Below are positions 1 to 10,814 of a stretch of DNA of 64,000 nt, piece after piece. The notes under the pieces were generated by a model, which was not told the DNA's origin, searched no databases, and saw only the letters and a list, made by a program, of their open reading frames with translations. The position numbers and the translations under genes are program-made. The stretch lies in NCBI RefSeq assembly GCF_024323335.1, contig NC_066581.1, positions 432,344,136 through 432,408,135 on the forward strand, in the 5' to 3' direction. Every line of letters begins with the position of its first letter. Within the stretch, counting starts at the first letter, position 1. This DNA comes from Lathyrus oleraceus. Its lineage: Eukaryota > Streptophyta > Magnoliopsida > Fabales > Fabaceae.

Positions 1-163
1 AATAGTGATCCAAAAAATAATTTTAATTCAGAAAATGAAAGAGGATTTTATTTAATTTTTTTTGGTGAAACTCTCATATTTTTTGGATCAATATTAAATT
101 TAATATGAAATAATGAAAATAAAAGGAATAAAATGAAAATCAATTAAATCAGAAAAACGTGGC

Positions 164-205
164 CCACTTGATCTCCCTCATTAATTGAGGTGGCAGATTA
201 AGTGG
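164..205. other. Inverted repeat / hairpin in LTR copy A leader
   Basis: Arms CCACTTGATCT (164-174) and AGATTAAGTGG (195-205) pair over 11 positions, with one G-T pair. Inside them a CCTCA/TGAGG stem closes the loop TTAAT. The site is about 700 bp downstream of the TATA box on the minus strand, so it would be in the transcribed leader. LTR copy B forms the same shape with different arm bases. Confidence 0.55.
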
Positions 206-896
206 TGGAGAATGTGTGTTCTATGATACGCTTGAGTCAGCGCTCTTCAGAACTGGTCATCCAAAAGAACGCTCATGATTAAAATATTTTGAATTGATCA
301 GATGGCTCTGGACCATGCCACCTCATTGCCGGAGCAAAGCGTCGGTCGTCTTCTCAGGCGACCTTGGTTGGACTGGTCCTCTCATCATCATCACAAAAAT
401 GAAAAAGGAGGACATGATCTTAAAGGAAAAATGGCGTAGATCACGAATCTGGCCTCAATTTAAACTAACTCCAAGTATATTGAGAGATACGTGGAGTTGA
501 ATTTTGAGGTGTATGAACTGAGTTGCTTCTACTTGGTGTCAAAGAAACTCAATCTTCTTGGCTACATTGGTATGACTTTAAACAACCAAAGATCCAAGAG
601 AATTGATGAGAATTGAGAGAGAATCTAAGAGAAAAAAAATTTGGAAAAATACCTTCAATGATGTGCAGAACTGGATCTCTCTTGCTTCAATTCTTACTTG
701 ATCTTGCTTATGGAGCTTGCAGAAGTAGATTAGGAATGGTGCAAGGCTTTGGATCCTGGAGTTCTTGAATCTCCAAACAGTGAGATTCAAACTCAAATTT
801 CAAGTAAAATTTATCAGGTTTTCCTTTGAATTGTGAGGGTTTCAATGGTTGGAGGCAAAGTTGGCGCACAAGGTCCTTCAAATCTGATGCAAGGGA

Positions 897-909
897 CCTC
901 TATTTATAG
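897..909 (-). promoter_or_regulatory. TATA box of LTR copy A
   Basis: The minus strand reads CTATAAATAGAGG, and the equivalent position of LTR copy B (6230-6239) keeps CTATAAATAG. This places the U3/R boundary about 1.5 kb into the LTR and confirms that the element is transcribed on the minus strand. Confidence 0.6.
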
Positions 910-2424
910 CAAATGTAAGTGATATTTGCACACTTGAAAATGCTTCCAAAATTGGCAATGTGAAGTGCACGCTTGCATGGGCATGTACAGGCCTATGAAG
1001 CAACTCAATTAGGTCCAAATGCAAATGAAATGAAGTCTGAATGAGAATTGTGATGCAAGGCAATAGTGTTTGAATGTTTGAAGAATGATTCTAGCCAACT
1101 GATACAACCCTAATCGAGCCATGCGCAGACCCCTCAAACCTTGTCCAAAATGAATGAATTTGGACTCTTTAGAAAGGTTAGATTAAGAGGAATAACTATT
1201 ATGTTAAACACGTTTCCATTTGGAACTTGTATCATGATTAATTTTGAAGTGGAAGTTTGGAAATTTCAACATGTCAAAATATTTTCTAAGTGTCAAGCCA
1301 AATGTTTAATTATTCTACCTTAGCTAACTTTTTATGTGAGCTCCAAATGAGAAAAGTGTCTTCATCAAAGTTGTATCTCTTTAAAAATCCTTCAAAATGG
1401 TCACCCATGTGACATAATTTGGATTTGGGATGAATGAGTTATTCATTTTTGAAGTTGAGGAAAATTCCTTGTTCAATGATATTGGTCCAAAATGACCTAT
1501 AATGTATCCTCATATCACATGCTCATAAAAGTTGAATTAGCTCTTCCTCCAAACATAAAAGTTTAAGTAGACACCTTGAATTTGATTATGCAACTTGGAA
1601 ATATTTCATCTAATAAAATTGAGCAAGTTAAGGCCTTGGGAAGTTGACTTTCAAATTAGGGTTTAGACAAAATGACCTATAATGTTTCAACATAAAAAAA
1701 TGACTTTCCAAGAAAAATTATCCCTAGACCTCAACACGAAAGTTGTTTTTAATGTAATTTAGAGTAACTTTTATCTTGTAATCATTTTCATATTATGAAA
1801 ATTGTAGGAGATAGGGTCTAGGGGGGGCCAGTTTTGATCAGATGAATTCCTCTGGTCAACCACCATCAACCACGTTGATAACTTGTAATTTTCTTGACTT
1901 TTTGGACTCATCGGAGATCATATATTCATAAGATGATGAAATTTGAAGTGTACCTTGAAGTATTTGATCAATTAGTGAAGAAGCTTGTTGAAGAAGTTAC
2001 TCAAGATACCCAAATCAACTAGGGTTTCCAAGGCAAACTAACTCCAAACTTTTGAAGAATGCTTGACCAAAATAACATGTAGAGATCATGGGGACTCATA
2101 TATGATGCATAGAACAATTGTGGATCATTCCTTGGTTGTGCTCTTAGCAATGAGGGTCTTAAACCCTAGATATGAACTTGATAGATCAATGGTGATCATG
2201 CCCTACCTAAAAAAGAGTTAGACAAATGCAAAGACATATTTTTAGGTATTTTGGTTAGTAAATGATAAAATACAAATTATGATACAATCATATGGTGCTT
2301 GGTGATCTCTCCCAATACAAACCAAGTGAATGAGGGTTGAGGAGGATGCCAAGGCATGATCCCAATGTCAATGCATATGATGAGATAACATGAGGGGTCT
2401 TAAGGTCAAAATTGGGGTCTTACA

Positions 2425-2607
2425 GAACCTAAGTTGACTAGCTCAATATGCTCTTCGAACAACTGAATGGATTTTTCTTCATGCTCAAGTAGACGAGATA
2501 ATTCATCAGACACTTCTTCATTAATCTCCTTCTCATCCTCAAACACAGGGAAACCAAAGTTTGGAGAGGGAGTATGATCATTGGATTCAATGGTTTTAGG
2601 AACCAAC
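2425..2607 (-). pseudogene. pol: Start of pol exon, truncated before RT
   Basis: After the intron acceptor the minus strand encodes an acidic segment ending in DELSRLLEHEEKSIQ and IELVNLGS. This is the same pre-RT region as LPKELVRLLKHEERVIQ in the nested Ogre pol. Homology stops at IELVNLGS exactly where the LTR terminus begins at 2424. Reverse transcriptase, RNase H and integrase are all missing. Confidence 0.75.
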
Positions 2608-2862
2608 CTGCATAATGATTTGTTATTTTAATTTTAGAGAAGTGAATTGTGACCAAATATTATTCAGATGGACAATTATTATTTATTTATGTTTTCTTTG
2701 TGATTACCATTTTCAGAAAGGCAAAAAGTAAAAATAAAACACCATAGATGTGGATGAATAGAATTGCATTTTATTGATGATAATTAAAAATGCCCAACAA
2801 TGTTCACTTCCCTCTTAGGCATAAGAGAAGGATTTTTCTTAAAATAATGAAAAACAAATTAC
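2608..2862 (-). other. Conserved Ogre/Tat intron (255 bp)
   Basis: On the minus strand a GTAATT donor (GT at 2862-2861) directly overlaps the stop codon that ends the protease tail, and an acceptor ending ATGCAG lies at 2608-2613. Removing 255 bp keeps the reading frame open from the protease tail into the pol exon. The Ogre elements at 28687-28929 and 42814-43059 have the same donor/stop overlap and a very similar acceptor. A spliced intron between protease and RT is a known Ogre feature; splicing here is inferred. Confidence 0.65.
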
Positions 2863-4123
2863 TTAGAGCGATGGATAATAACAGGAATATCAACAGCAAC
2901 GCAATTGTTGCAAGTCTTGCTTTGCGTCACAAAGTTTACGCAGTCTTCCTCTTCATCACCCTCGATCAGAGCAGTTGAGTGTTATTAATTACCATGGATG
3001 AACCATCTGCTACAGAAACTCAGTTGCACTTCTTTAGCGTTTACATTAAACGGCCTTTGCTAGAATCTCAATCTGGCTCTATTCTTGTTCTCGCATACTT
3101 CTACCATGCGGCCCTACTGATCTGTACTGCCTGCCTCAATAGCTTTCTGGGCATCTTTGAAAGAAGACATGGGTGCCCCCGTTTTCTTTACTTCAATAAT
3201 AGACAAGGCTTGGAACGGAGTTCCAACCTCCTCCTCAACTTCAACATATGTAAAAGATGACAGATGGCTCACCAAGAGAGCTTTCTCTCCACCAACGATG
3301 ACAAGCTTGCCATTCTTCACAAATTTCAATTTTTGGTGTAGAGTGGACGTTATAGCTCCAGCCTCATGAATCCATGGCCTTCCCAACAAGAAATTATAGG
3401 CCAAGTGGATATCCACTACTTTAAAAGTAATTTGAAAATCACTCAGACCTATCTTCACTTGAAGTTCACTTCTCCAATGACGGTCTTGCTAGAACCATCA
3501 AATTCTTTGACGATCATGCCATTATACCTCATCGGGGCGCCTTGATAGGATAATCTAGACAGAGTGGATTTCGGGAGTACCTCATCGGGGCGCCTTGATA
3601 GGATAATCTTACAGTTCATTGAAATATGTAGTGCCAAGTTGTGATTTCTTCCTTCCTCTGGAAGCTCTTCATCACAAAAACTCAGATTGTTACAAGAAGT
3701 AATGTTAGCCACAATGTGATAAAACTTATCTACAGTAACGTCGTGCTCAACGCAGGCTTCTTCTAACACTCTTTACAATGCTTCTCTGTGCGCTTCAGAA
3801 TTCATCAACAGAGACAACACCAAAATCATCGACGGAGTTTGGAGCAGCTGCTCCACCATATTAAACTTTCTCTTCTTGATCAGACATAGCACTTCATCAT
3901 CATCGTTAGGCTTTCTCTTGTTGGATTCACCAGACTGACAAGTTGTAGCACTAACTGGGTTTATCACAGACACATCAACCTTCTTACTTCCTGTAGCTTC
4001 TTCTACGTCCTTCGAAAAAACCGCACCGAAAACACGACCGCTACAGGTCACCTTTGCTATATCAGCTATATTCACAACAGAATTTGTCGTAGGCAACGGA
4101 ACCTCTTGACCATTCTCCACCAT
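2863..4123 (-). pseudogene. Gag-protease linker and defective aspartic protease
   Basis: This continues the gag-protease reading of the Tat fragment. Recognisable pieces are the segment before the protease (3773-4123), the protease core (3455-3769, with LPKSTLSRLS and a FDGSSKTVIGEV strand), the C-terminal protease part (3114-3458, with FLLGRPWIHEAGA and STLHQKLKFV) and the acidic tail down to the splice donor at 2863. In the Ogre copies the catalytic DTGSS stands just before LNVLPK. Here those residues are gone, replaced by residues from a locally duplicated DNA segment. Frame changes are also present. The enzyme would be inactive. Confidence 0.75.
3526..3609. repeat. 31-bp direct repeat, 53-bp period, in the protease
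   Basis: The segment starting ACCTCATCGGGGCGCCTTGA occurs at 3526-3556 and again at 3579-3609, apparently identical. In the minus-strand protease frame the two copies are read in different frames. The extra copy lies where the catalytic DTGSS codons should be, so it looks like filler DNA at a repaired break. Confidence 0.85.
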
Positions 4124-4135
4124 GGTGGCATTATA

Positions 4136-5507
4136 CTAATAAGGAACAACTCTATCGAATGCATACGGGATGGGGCCTGCTAACCGTATCACTAACGGTG
4201 ATACCGATCTATTGACGTTGTTGCTGCTGCTACTATCAAATTGAATGACTACCTGCTCTGGGGTCTTAAACATAGGAACAATTATATTAACATCATCACC
4301 TAAGTGACGGGATTGGAAAATCTGAATAAGCCCTTCGTCCATTAACCTTTGAATATCCCTCTTGACAATGTCACATCCTCGAGGGTTCATACTGCAAATT
4401 GCACAACCACCATGGTCATGCTCACATTCACTAACCAGGCAAATGTCCTTATGCATCGTTACCAAGGACCTTATGATAAAGCGGACATCATAAATTTTGA
4501 ACTCTCCTGGACAGCCGTCTACCATGTTGACAGAGGAATTACAATGAGCGGGCAATAGGTTGGCTTTCACATTCGGCACACGGTCCTCAAAGGACACCAT
4601 CCCACTTTTCACAAGTTTCTGGACCTTATATTTCAATGGGTTACAGTTCTCAATATCATGGCCAGGAGATCCTTGATGAAAGGCACAGCGGTGTTCAGGC
4701 TTATACCACCATGGAAGTGGCTCGGGAATTTGCAGCAAATTTCTTGGTTTAAGTAGATTCTTGAGAACCAAAGATGGGTAGACTTCGGCATATGACACAG
4801 AAATAGGTTCAAAAGAGACCTTCTTCCTCTCGAAGTTCTATTATTTATTATTGTTGTTGTTGTAGTTTGTTCTATGTAATGGCTGTTGTTGACGTTGTTG
4901 TTGAATTGGTATTGATTTATTTCTATAATTGTTTAAAAACACTGGAATAACTGATGAAACCTGATGTTGATGTTGTCGTAATTGCGGATTTCTTCTAACA
5001 TGAGGCCTCCTCTTCCTCCCCAAAGATACTGAATTGGCTTCCCATTCCTTCTTCTTGGCAAAACCACTCCCATATTTCTTACTAGATGACACCTCTTCCT
5101 TAGACAGACGTCCCTCACAGACTCTTTCCTCTAACCTCATCCCCATGTTTACCATCTCGATAAAGTCACTAGGGGCATTGGCATTCATTCGTTCGTAATA
5201 AAACGAACTCAGGGTCTTCAGGAAAATCTTCGTCATCTCCTTCTCTTCCAACAGAGGATTAATTTGAGCAGCAAGTTCCCTCCATCTTTGGGCATATTCT
5301 TTAAATGTCTCCTTGTCCTTCTGAGACATAGACCTCAGTTGGTCACTATCAGGCACCATGTCCACACTATACTTGTACTGTTTCACAAAAGCTTCACCCA
5401 AATCGTTGAACGTGCGAACACTTGCACTATCTAGCCCCATATACCATCTCAGAGCAGCACTAATCAAATTGTCTTGGAAGTAGTGAATCAATAACTGATC
5501 AAAGCAG
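4136..5507 (-). pseudogene. gag: Tat-type gag, N-terminally truncated and broken
   Basis: Gag is the capsid/nucleocapsid protein that packages element RNA in cytoplasmic particles. The minus strand encodes the central retrotransposon gag domain (for example LRWYMGLDSASVRTFNDLGEAF and FKEYAQRWRELAAQ), matching the Ogre gags later in the window. A basic glutamine/asparagine-rich linker follows, then in another frame a zinc-knuckle variant C-X2-H-X5-H-X4-C (RCAFHQGSPGHDIENC). About 230 N-terminal residues present in the Ogre gags are absent because the frame runs into LTR copy B. A frame change between 4841 and 4798 separates the two halves. It cannot make a working protein. Confidence 0.8.
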
Positions 5508-5547
5508 CATCAGATCTCCCTCATTAATTGAGGTGGCAGATCTGATG
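5508..5547. other. Inverted repeat / hairpin in LTR copy B
   Basis: Perfect 10-bp arms CATCAGATCT (5508-5517) and AGATCTGATG (5538-5547) enclose the same inner CCTCA-TTAAT-TGAGG hairpin as copy A. Several arm bases differ from copy A, yet pairing is kept. Confidence 0.6.
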
Positions 5548-6229
5548 GCCAGACGCGCGCGTTCCACCATGCTCCAAGTCAAGCGCGTTGTACGCATGGT
5601 AATCAGAACCAAGGGCTAAGATTAAAACATTTTGAATGGATCATGTGGTTAAGAGGTAGGACAACACATCACCGGAGCTAGAGCTCCAGTCTTCTTCTCT
5701 GGTGGACGTCACGGACTGGTCCATCACCAAAATGAAAAACAAAGACATGAATTTAAAGAAAAAATGCTCTAGAGCTCGAATTTGGCCTCAATTTTATCCA
5801 ATTCCAAGTATATAAAAAGATACAGGGATTTGAATTTTCAGGATCATGAACTGAGTTGCTTCGATTTGACCTCAAAGCAACTCTATCTTCTTGCCTACAT
5901 TGATAGGACTTCAGCCAACCAAAAATCACGAAGAATGGTGAAGAATTGAGAGAGAGTCGAAGAGATGATGTTTCTAAAAAATCACCTTCGAGTTGATCCA
6001 ATTTCACTTGATCTTGATCTCGATTTGCTTGCTTTCTCTTCCTCTTGCTTGTAGAAGCCAAGTGTGATGAAAATGGAAATGAATTTCTGGAGTTTGAACT
6101 TCCAAATAGAAGATGAAGTTCATGCTCGATTTCAAGAGAAATCTTCAGAAATTCTATGGCAGTGAGGGTTTGGATCAGTCTAGCAAAGCTTGGACAGGGT
6201 GTGTGTCTAGTTCTGATTATAATGCACTT

Positions 6230-6239
6230 CTATTTATAG
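6230..6239 (-). promoter_or_regulatory. TATA box of LTR copy B
   Basis: The minus strand reads CTATAAATAG at the position equivalent to the copy A box, followed by the same transcribed-leader homology. Confidence 0.55.
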
Positions 6240-7671
6240 CCAATGTAAGTGATTTCTACACACTTTCTTTTAAATGTTCTAAAATAGAAACATTCCATCA
6301 TGAGCTGCATGGGCGTGTACAAAGTCCAAAGAATGATTGGCAAAGGTTTAAAAGTCTACACATGTCATGCTGAAGGTGTTGCATTAAGCCATGCATTGTT
6401 GGATTGAATTGGATCATAAGATTTCTCCAAATGGTACCTCACATTGCACCCATGTGCAATTCCTTCAATTTTGATCCAAATGAGATGATGTTGGACTTTT
6501 TGGAAAGGTGAGATCAAGGGGAACAACATTCATATTGAACACCTTTTAATTTGAAGCTTGGATCATGATGATGTTTGAGGTGGAAAGTTGGGAAATCAAA
6601 CATATTTGAAATTTTTCTAAGTCCCAAGTCAAATGTTCATATCTTCTACCTCGAATAACTTTTTCTATGGACTTCAAATGAAAACAGTTCCTTCATCAAA
6701 GTTGTATCTCTTTCAAACCTATTAAATTTGGTCATAAATTTGACCTTATTTGGATTTGGCATGAAGGAGTTATGCATTTTAGAAGTTGAGGAAAATCACT
6801 TGTTCAATGGTATTGGCCCAAAATGACCTATAATGTTTCCTCTTTGCACATGCATTTGAAAGTTGAATTTGAGCTTACTCAAAACCTAAAAGTTGAAGTA
6901 TATACCTTAAATTTGATCATGGTATTTTAATGGCTTTCATCTCATAAGAATTGAGCAAGTTATGGTCTTGGGAAGTTGACCTCCTCACTAGGGTTCAGAC
7001 AAAATGACCTATAATGGTTCACCATAAAAAATTACTTTCTAAGCAAAAATAGCTCTTTACTTAAACATGAAAGTTGTTTGTAATGTCATTGTGAGTAAAG
7101 TTTCTCTTGGAATCATTTTCATATGACAAATATTGTAGGAGATAGGGTCTAAGAACCCTAGTTTTGACAAGTTGACTTTCTCTGGTTTACCACCATGAAC
7201 CATCTTGCTAGCTTGACATTATCTTGACTTTTGGGACTCATGGAGGATAATATATGCATAATATTATGTAATATTAAGTATACCTTTAAATATTTGATCT
7301 ATTGATGAAGAAACTTGCTGAAGAAGTCACACAAGATACCCCAGATGAATTAGGGTTTCCAAGACAAACAAGCTCCAAACTCTTGATGATTTCTTGATCA
7401 AAATGACATGTGAAGATCATGGGGATCCATATATGATACCTAGAATGAATGTGAATTATTTCTTGATATAACTCCTTGTATTGAGGGTCTTAAAACCCTA
7501 GATATGAGCTTGATGGAGCATTGGTGAGCATACACAATACCTACAAAAGTAACAAACTATACATTGGCATATTTTTGGTATTTTGGTTAGTAAATAATGA
7601 AAAAAAAGTATGATACAATCAAATGTTCTTGGTGATCTCTCCCAATGCAAACCCAATGAATGAGGGGTGAG

Positions 7672-7676
7672 AAGAA
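7672..7676. repeat. Left target-site duplication AAGAA (copia)
   Basis: AAGAA precedes the TGTTGG start of the copia LTR and is repeated at 14919-14923. Removing the element and one copy restores the order seen in LTR copy A (GGATGCCAAGG near 2345). Confidence 0.9.
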
Positions 7677-9033
7677 TGTTGGTGTAAGCCCTAGAGGCCA
7701 ATACTTTTGGTACTTGTATCGAATTATTTATTAATAATAAAAGGCATTTTCTTTATTATGGTTGATTAATAAAGTCCCTAGAATAGATAGTCCGCTTAAT
7801 GTATTAAGTGTGACTTAATCATGAGAACACATTAAACATAAGGGCACTATTCTTAAAGTATCCGTAGTCGAGCTTTAATGTGAAGTGGGATAACATTAAA
7901 GCACTAAGACTATTATGTTTGTAGACTGATGATCACATCTCATGGATCATGGATAAAGAGTTATCAAGTCTTAAACATAGGTATGAATATTAGGAGTAAT
8001 ATTTATACCGGATTGACTCGCTATGAGAATACTATATAGTAAGTTATGCAAAGTGTCATAAGTTATTCTCATGGTGATAATAGTGTATACCACTCTTCGA
8101 CCTGAAACCATTATGGATCCTAGATGTAGAGTTGAGTGCTTTATTACTGATCCAACGTTATCCGTAACTGGATGACCATAAAGATAGTTGATGAGTACTC
8201 CACAAAGCATGCTAAGGGACATGAGTGTCCTAGATGGAATTTGCCAATCCTGCGTAACAGGATAAATGTCTATGGGCCCAATATTGAACTGGACAAGGGT
8301 GACATGGTTTATACCTTGTGTTCAATATAGACATAAGGGCAAAGGGGTAATTATACACATAATTATTATCACAGGAGGTTTTGTCAGATCACATGACATT
8401 TTCGTGACTTGGGTAGCAGTGATGTGTTGCTAGATACCGCTCACTGTTTATTATGTTAAATGTGTGATTTAATATAATTGCCAACGTCGCGAAAACCTAT
8501 AGGGTCACACACAAAGGACGGATTGATGAGAGATAGAATAATTAAGGAACATCGTAAGGTACGGTGTACTTAAGCAGAATACGAAATATGGTAAGGTACC
8601 AAATACTTAAGTGATTTTGGCATATTATGAGATATAGGCCAAAATACACTTAAGTGGGCTTTTTGGCTTGAAGCCCACACAAGTGGTTCTATAAATAGAG
8701 CTCTTGTGCAGAAGCTTTGTATGGGAATACAACACAACTGAAGAGTTGGAATTTCGTATCTCTCTCTCACTCAAAGCCTTCATTCATAACAGCTAGCACT
8801 GCGATTGAAGGAATCCGTTCGTGTGGACTGAGTAGAGACGTTGTCATCGTTCAACGTTCGTGATCGCCCCGTGGATCTGTATCAAAGGTTTTGATCATTA
8901 TCAGAGATCTGCACCAAAGGTTTGAATCGCCACAAGAGGTAACGATTCTATCACTGATCATGCCCATTCGTAAGGATCAATAAATGGAGAAATTTTTAAA
9001 TTCCACTGCGCCTTGGATGGCAATTCTCCAACA
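7677..9033 (+). repeat. Copia 5' LTR (1357 bp)
   Basis: It runs from TGTTGGTGTAAGCCC to CTCCAACA and has the same length as the 3' LTR at 13562-14918. By eye I count roughly 20 mismatches between the two, about 1.5 percent, which indicates a fairly recent insertion. Confidence 0.95.
8690..8698 (+). promoter_or_regulatory. TATA box in copia 5' LTR
   Basis: TATAAATAG lies about 1 kb into the LTR and is followed by GAGCTCTTGTGCAG, a plausible start region. The 3' LTR has the same box at 14575-14583. Transcripts would start near 8720. Confidence 0.7.
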
Positions 9034-9034
9034 G

Positions 9035-9047
9035 TGGTATCAGAGCC
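9035..9047 (+). other. Primer binding site, initiator Met tRNA type
   Basis: TGGTATCAGAGCC begins one base after the 5' LTR. It is the standard plant copia site complementary to the 3' end of initiator methionine tRNA and primes minus-strand synthesis. Confidence 0.9.
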
Positions 9048-9456
9048 ACTTACGAAACCATGAATCTGATAACTGTTTTTGTTCTGTAATAATATGATTA
9101 AAACAGAATGAATCAAAGGTTAAATTGAGATCGATTAAGTTACATATATGTGATATATGTGATCCTAATGCAAAATACATTATATATGATATAGTGTTCT
9201 CGTTTCGTTCATTCAAACCCTCGATGATTGTTTTCCTTTGAGCGATCTATGGTCATTTGCTTCTTGATCCGACATTAGTATGGTGAAGCAATGACGTGTT
9301 GATCAATCATACTGAATTAACAATCGAGACGTGTTTGACGGTCTGAAATTGGTGCATCAGGGTTAGTGACGGCACAAGGGTTGTGTTGTCAGAAAGTTAT
9401 GCGATTGGGGTTTGAACGCACAAGAGTTGTGCTTCCTAAACACTTTTTGGAACAAT

Positions 9457-9710
9457 GTTAACCGGTTAACGCGTATGGTTAACCGGTTAACGCAATGCGA
9501 AATTAAAATTTTTAAGTTTTCAAACAGTGTTAACCGGTTAACGCATTTGGTTAACCGGTTAACGCAAGGCGGAAAACAGTTTTCCAAGAGATTTTCAAAC
9601 AGTGTTAACCGGTCAACGCATTTGGTTAACCGGTTAACGCAAGGCAGAAAACATTTTTTTTTAATTTCAAACAGTGTTAACCGGTTAACACATATGGTTA
9701 ACCGGTTAAC
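9457..9710. repeat. Array of eight GTTAACCGGTTAAC palindromes
   Basis: Copies start at 9457, 9478, 9529, 9550, 9604, 9625, 9676 and 9697. Seven are perfect 14-bp palindromes; the one at 9604 has one change (GTTAACCGGTCAAC). They form four pairs with exactly 21 bp between starts inside each pair, and the pairs recur every 72, 75 and 72 bp with a more variable filler (often TTTCAAACAGT before a pair). The array lies in the transcribed leader between primer site and gag. All periods are multiples of three, so a frame stays open on both strands (VNRLT repeats), but there is no ATG and the palindrome alone explains it. AACCGGTT resembles grainyhead/CP2-type and MYB-type binding cores; binding is speculation. 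Confidence 0.9.
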
Positions 9711-10814
9711 GCAAGAAAATTTTCACCCATTCGGCTAACTCAGTGCTTTAAAAGTGTCAAGTGTTGATACGAAAAGCGACATCGATTTTAAATGAATTGT
9801 TCATTAAAATGTGATGATCGGTCGTCGAAATTTAATTTGATTTTAATTAATTAAAGGAATTAATTATAATAATAATAAAGTGTTTATTATTGTCTTGTGG
9901 TGATCGGTTATGGCCTTAGTTTTCCTTTGTTTTGTTTTGGGTTTTTAAAATACGACCTGCGTGTCGTGCCTCTCTCTTAATCTCCCAAATGTAACTTCTT
10001 TTCTCATCTCACTCCCTCGTATGTAAAACGAGTTTCTTTCATGTAATGTTATGATATGAAGAAAGCAAAGAAGTCAGTGCCAAAGGAGGACAACCTTAAA
10101 GATCTTGCTTGGAGAAGCTTAGATCGTTGTAGGTTAGCTTAGGTTCTCTCATTGGCTTGGGAGAACAATTGCGCTAGGGGCCATAACTGTTTCATTATGT
10201 ATGTATGTATGTTGATGCATATGAATGTATGTTGATGCATGTGAGAGACGGTTTATATGATAAACAAGCCGGTGAGATCAGTATAATTGCAATTCCCTCA
10301 AATTAAATATTAAGTTTATGCTTTCCAAGTTTTAACACTCATCAAGACTAGTAATGGATAATGTAGGTTTCTCCTACGCGAGGTGCATGATCTATATATT
10401 AGTAAGGTGCGATGGGATAATTGTAATATCCAACTGTTAAAACAATGGGTCAAACTTAACTAAACAAATTATAATAAGATTATATATATGTTTAGAAGCA
10501 AGAGTTGGGAATGATCCATATGATGGATTGGAATAAGGAGTTATTCACCCAACTGAAATTTTCGAGAGTTGTATGAGATACAATTGGAAGGAGTTCCTAC
10601 CTAAATAACCTAGTTTTGTGTAATCCGCCTACGTGGACTTAGAACGAAGTGAAATATGGATCTCGACCCACTAGAAAATCTTCCAACGGGATTTTCCGAA
10701 TCAGATGATGAGGGTCATTTGTTTTGAGTAAAATAGTGGGAGCATATTTAATTAAAGGCCTAATTGAATATGTCAATGATACTTATATTTTCATTAATCC
10801 TTGTGTAGATTACC
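9711..10814 (+). other. Copia leader between palindrome array and gag
   Basis: This is the untranslated leader of the copia transcript, AT-rich, with a short ATGT-type repeat at about 10197-10250 (TATGTATGTATG followed by two TGTATGTTGATGCAT-like copies). I see no gene in it. Confidence 0.6.

Larger units (their letters stand above)
1..2424 (-). repeat. LTR copy A of a Tat-lineage Ty3-gypsy element (3' LTR, cut by window edge)
   Basis: On the minus strand the LTR begins TGTAAGACCCCAATTTTG at 2424, the usual TG start. It aligns along its length, with many differences, with 5508-7676 plus 14924-15001. Both copies contain two TGACCTATAATGT motifs and a minus-strand TATA box. The other end lies outside the window, so the LTR is longer than 2.4 kb. 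The short open frames here have no counterpart preserved in the second copy and I take them as chance. The assignment to Tat rests on the adjacent gag-pol fragment. Confidence 0.75.
2425..5507 (-). mobile_element. Internal fragment of a Tat-lineage retrotransposon
   Basis: This minus-strand segment carries, in order, a gag lacking its N-terminal part, a damaged protease, a conserved intron and the first part of the pol exon. Pol stops just before the reverse transcriptase domain, directly at the LTR terminus at 2424. At the other end gag is joined to LTR copy B in mid-domain near 5507, so primer site, any ORF1 and the gag start are missing. The simplest reading is an old element with two large deletions. 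An alternative is that LTR copy A belongs to a separate insertion into this fragment. Confidence 0.75.
5508..7676 (-). repeat. LTR copy B of the Tat element, proximal part
   Basis: This part aligns with LTR copy A from its hairpin (5508-5547) to GGTGAGAAGAA, where a copia element interrupts it. Homology resumes at 14924. Shared landmarks are the minus-strand TATA box, two TGACCTATAATG motifs and the stretch around 7560-7660 matching about 2240-2340. It is cut at 5507, inside the transcribed leader, where it joins a truncated gag. In the minus orientation it would be the 5' LTR. Confidence 0.75.

Noticed and set aside
294..1323. Short open frames in LTR copy A as host genes
   Set aside because: They lie in LTR sequence and are not preserved in LTR copy B.
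9412..9738. 108-codon frame with VNRLT repeats as a possible gene
   Set aside because: It has no ATG, and the palindromes with periods that are multiples of three keep a frame open on both strands automatically.
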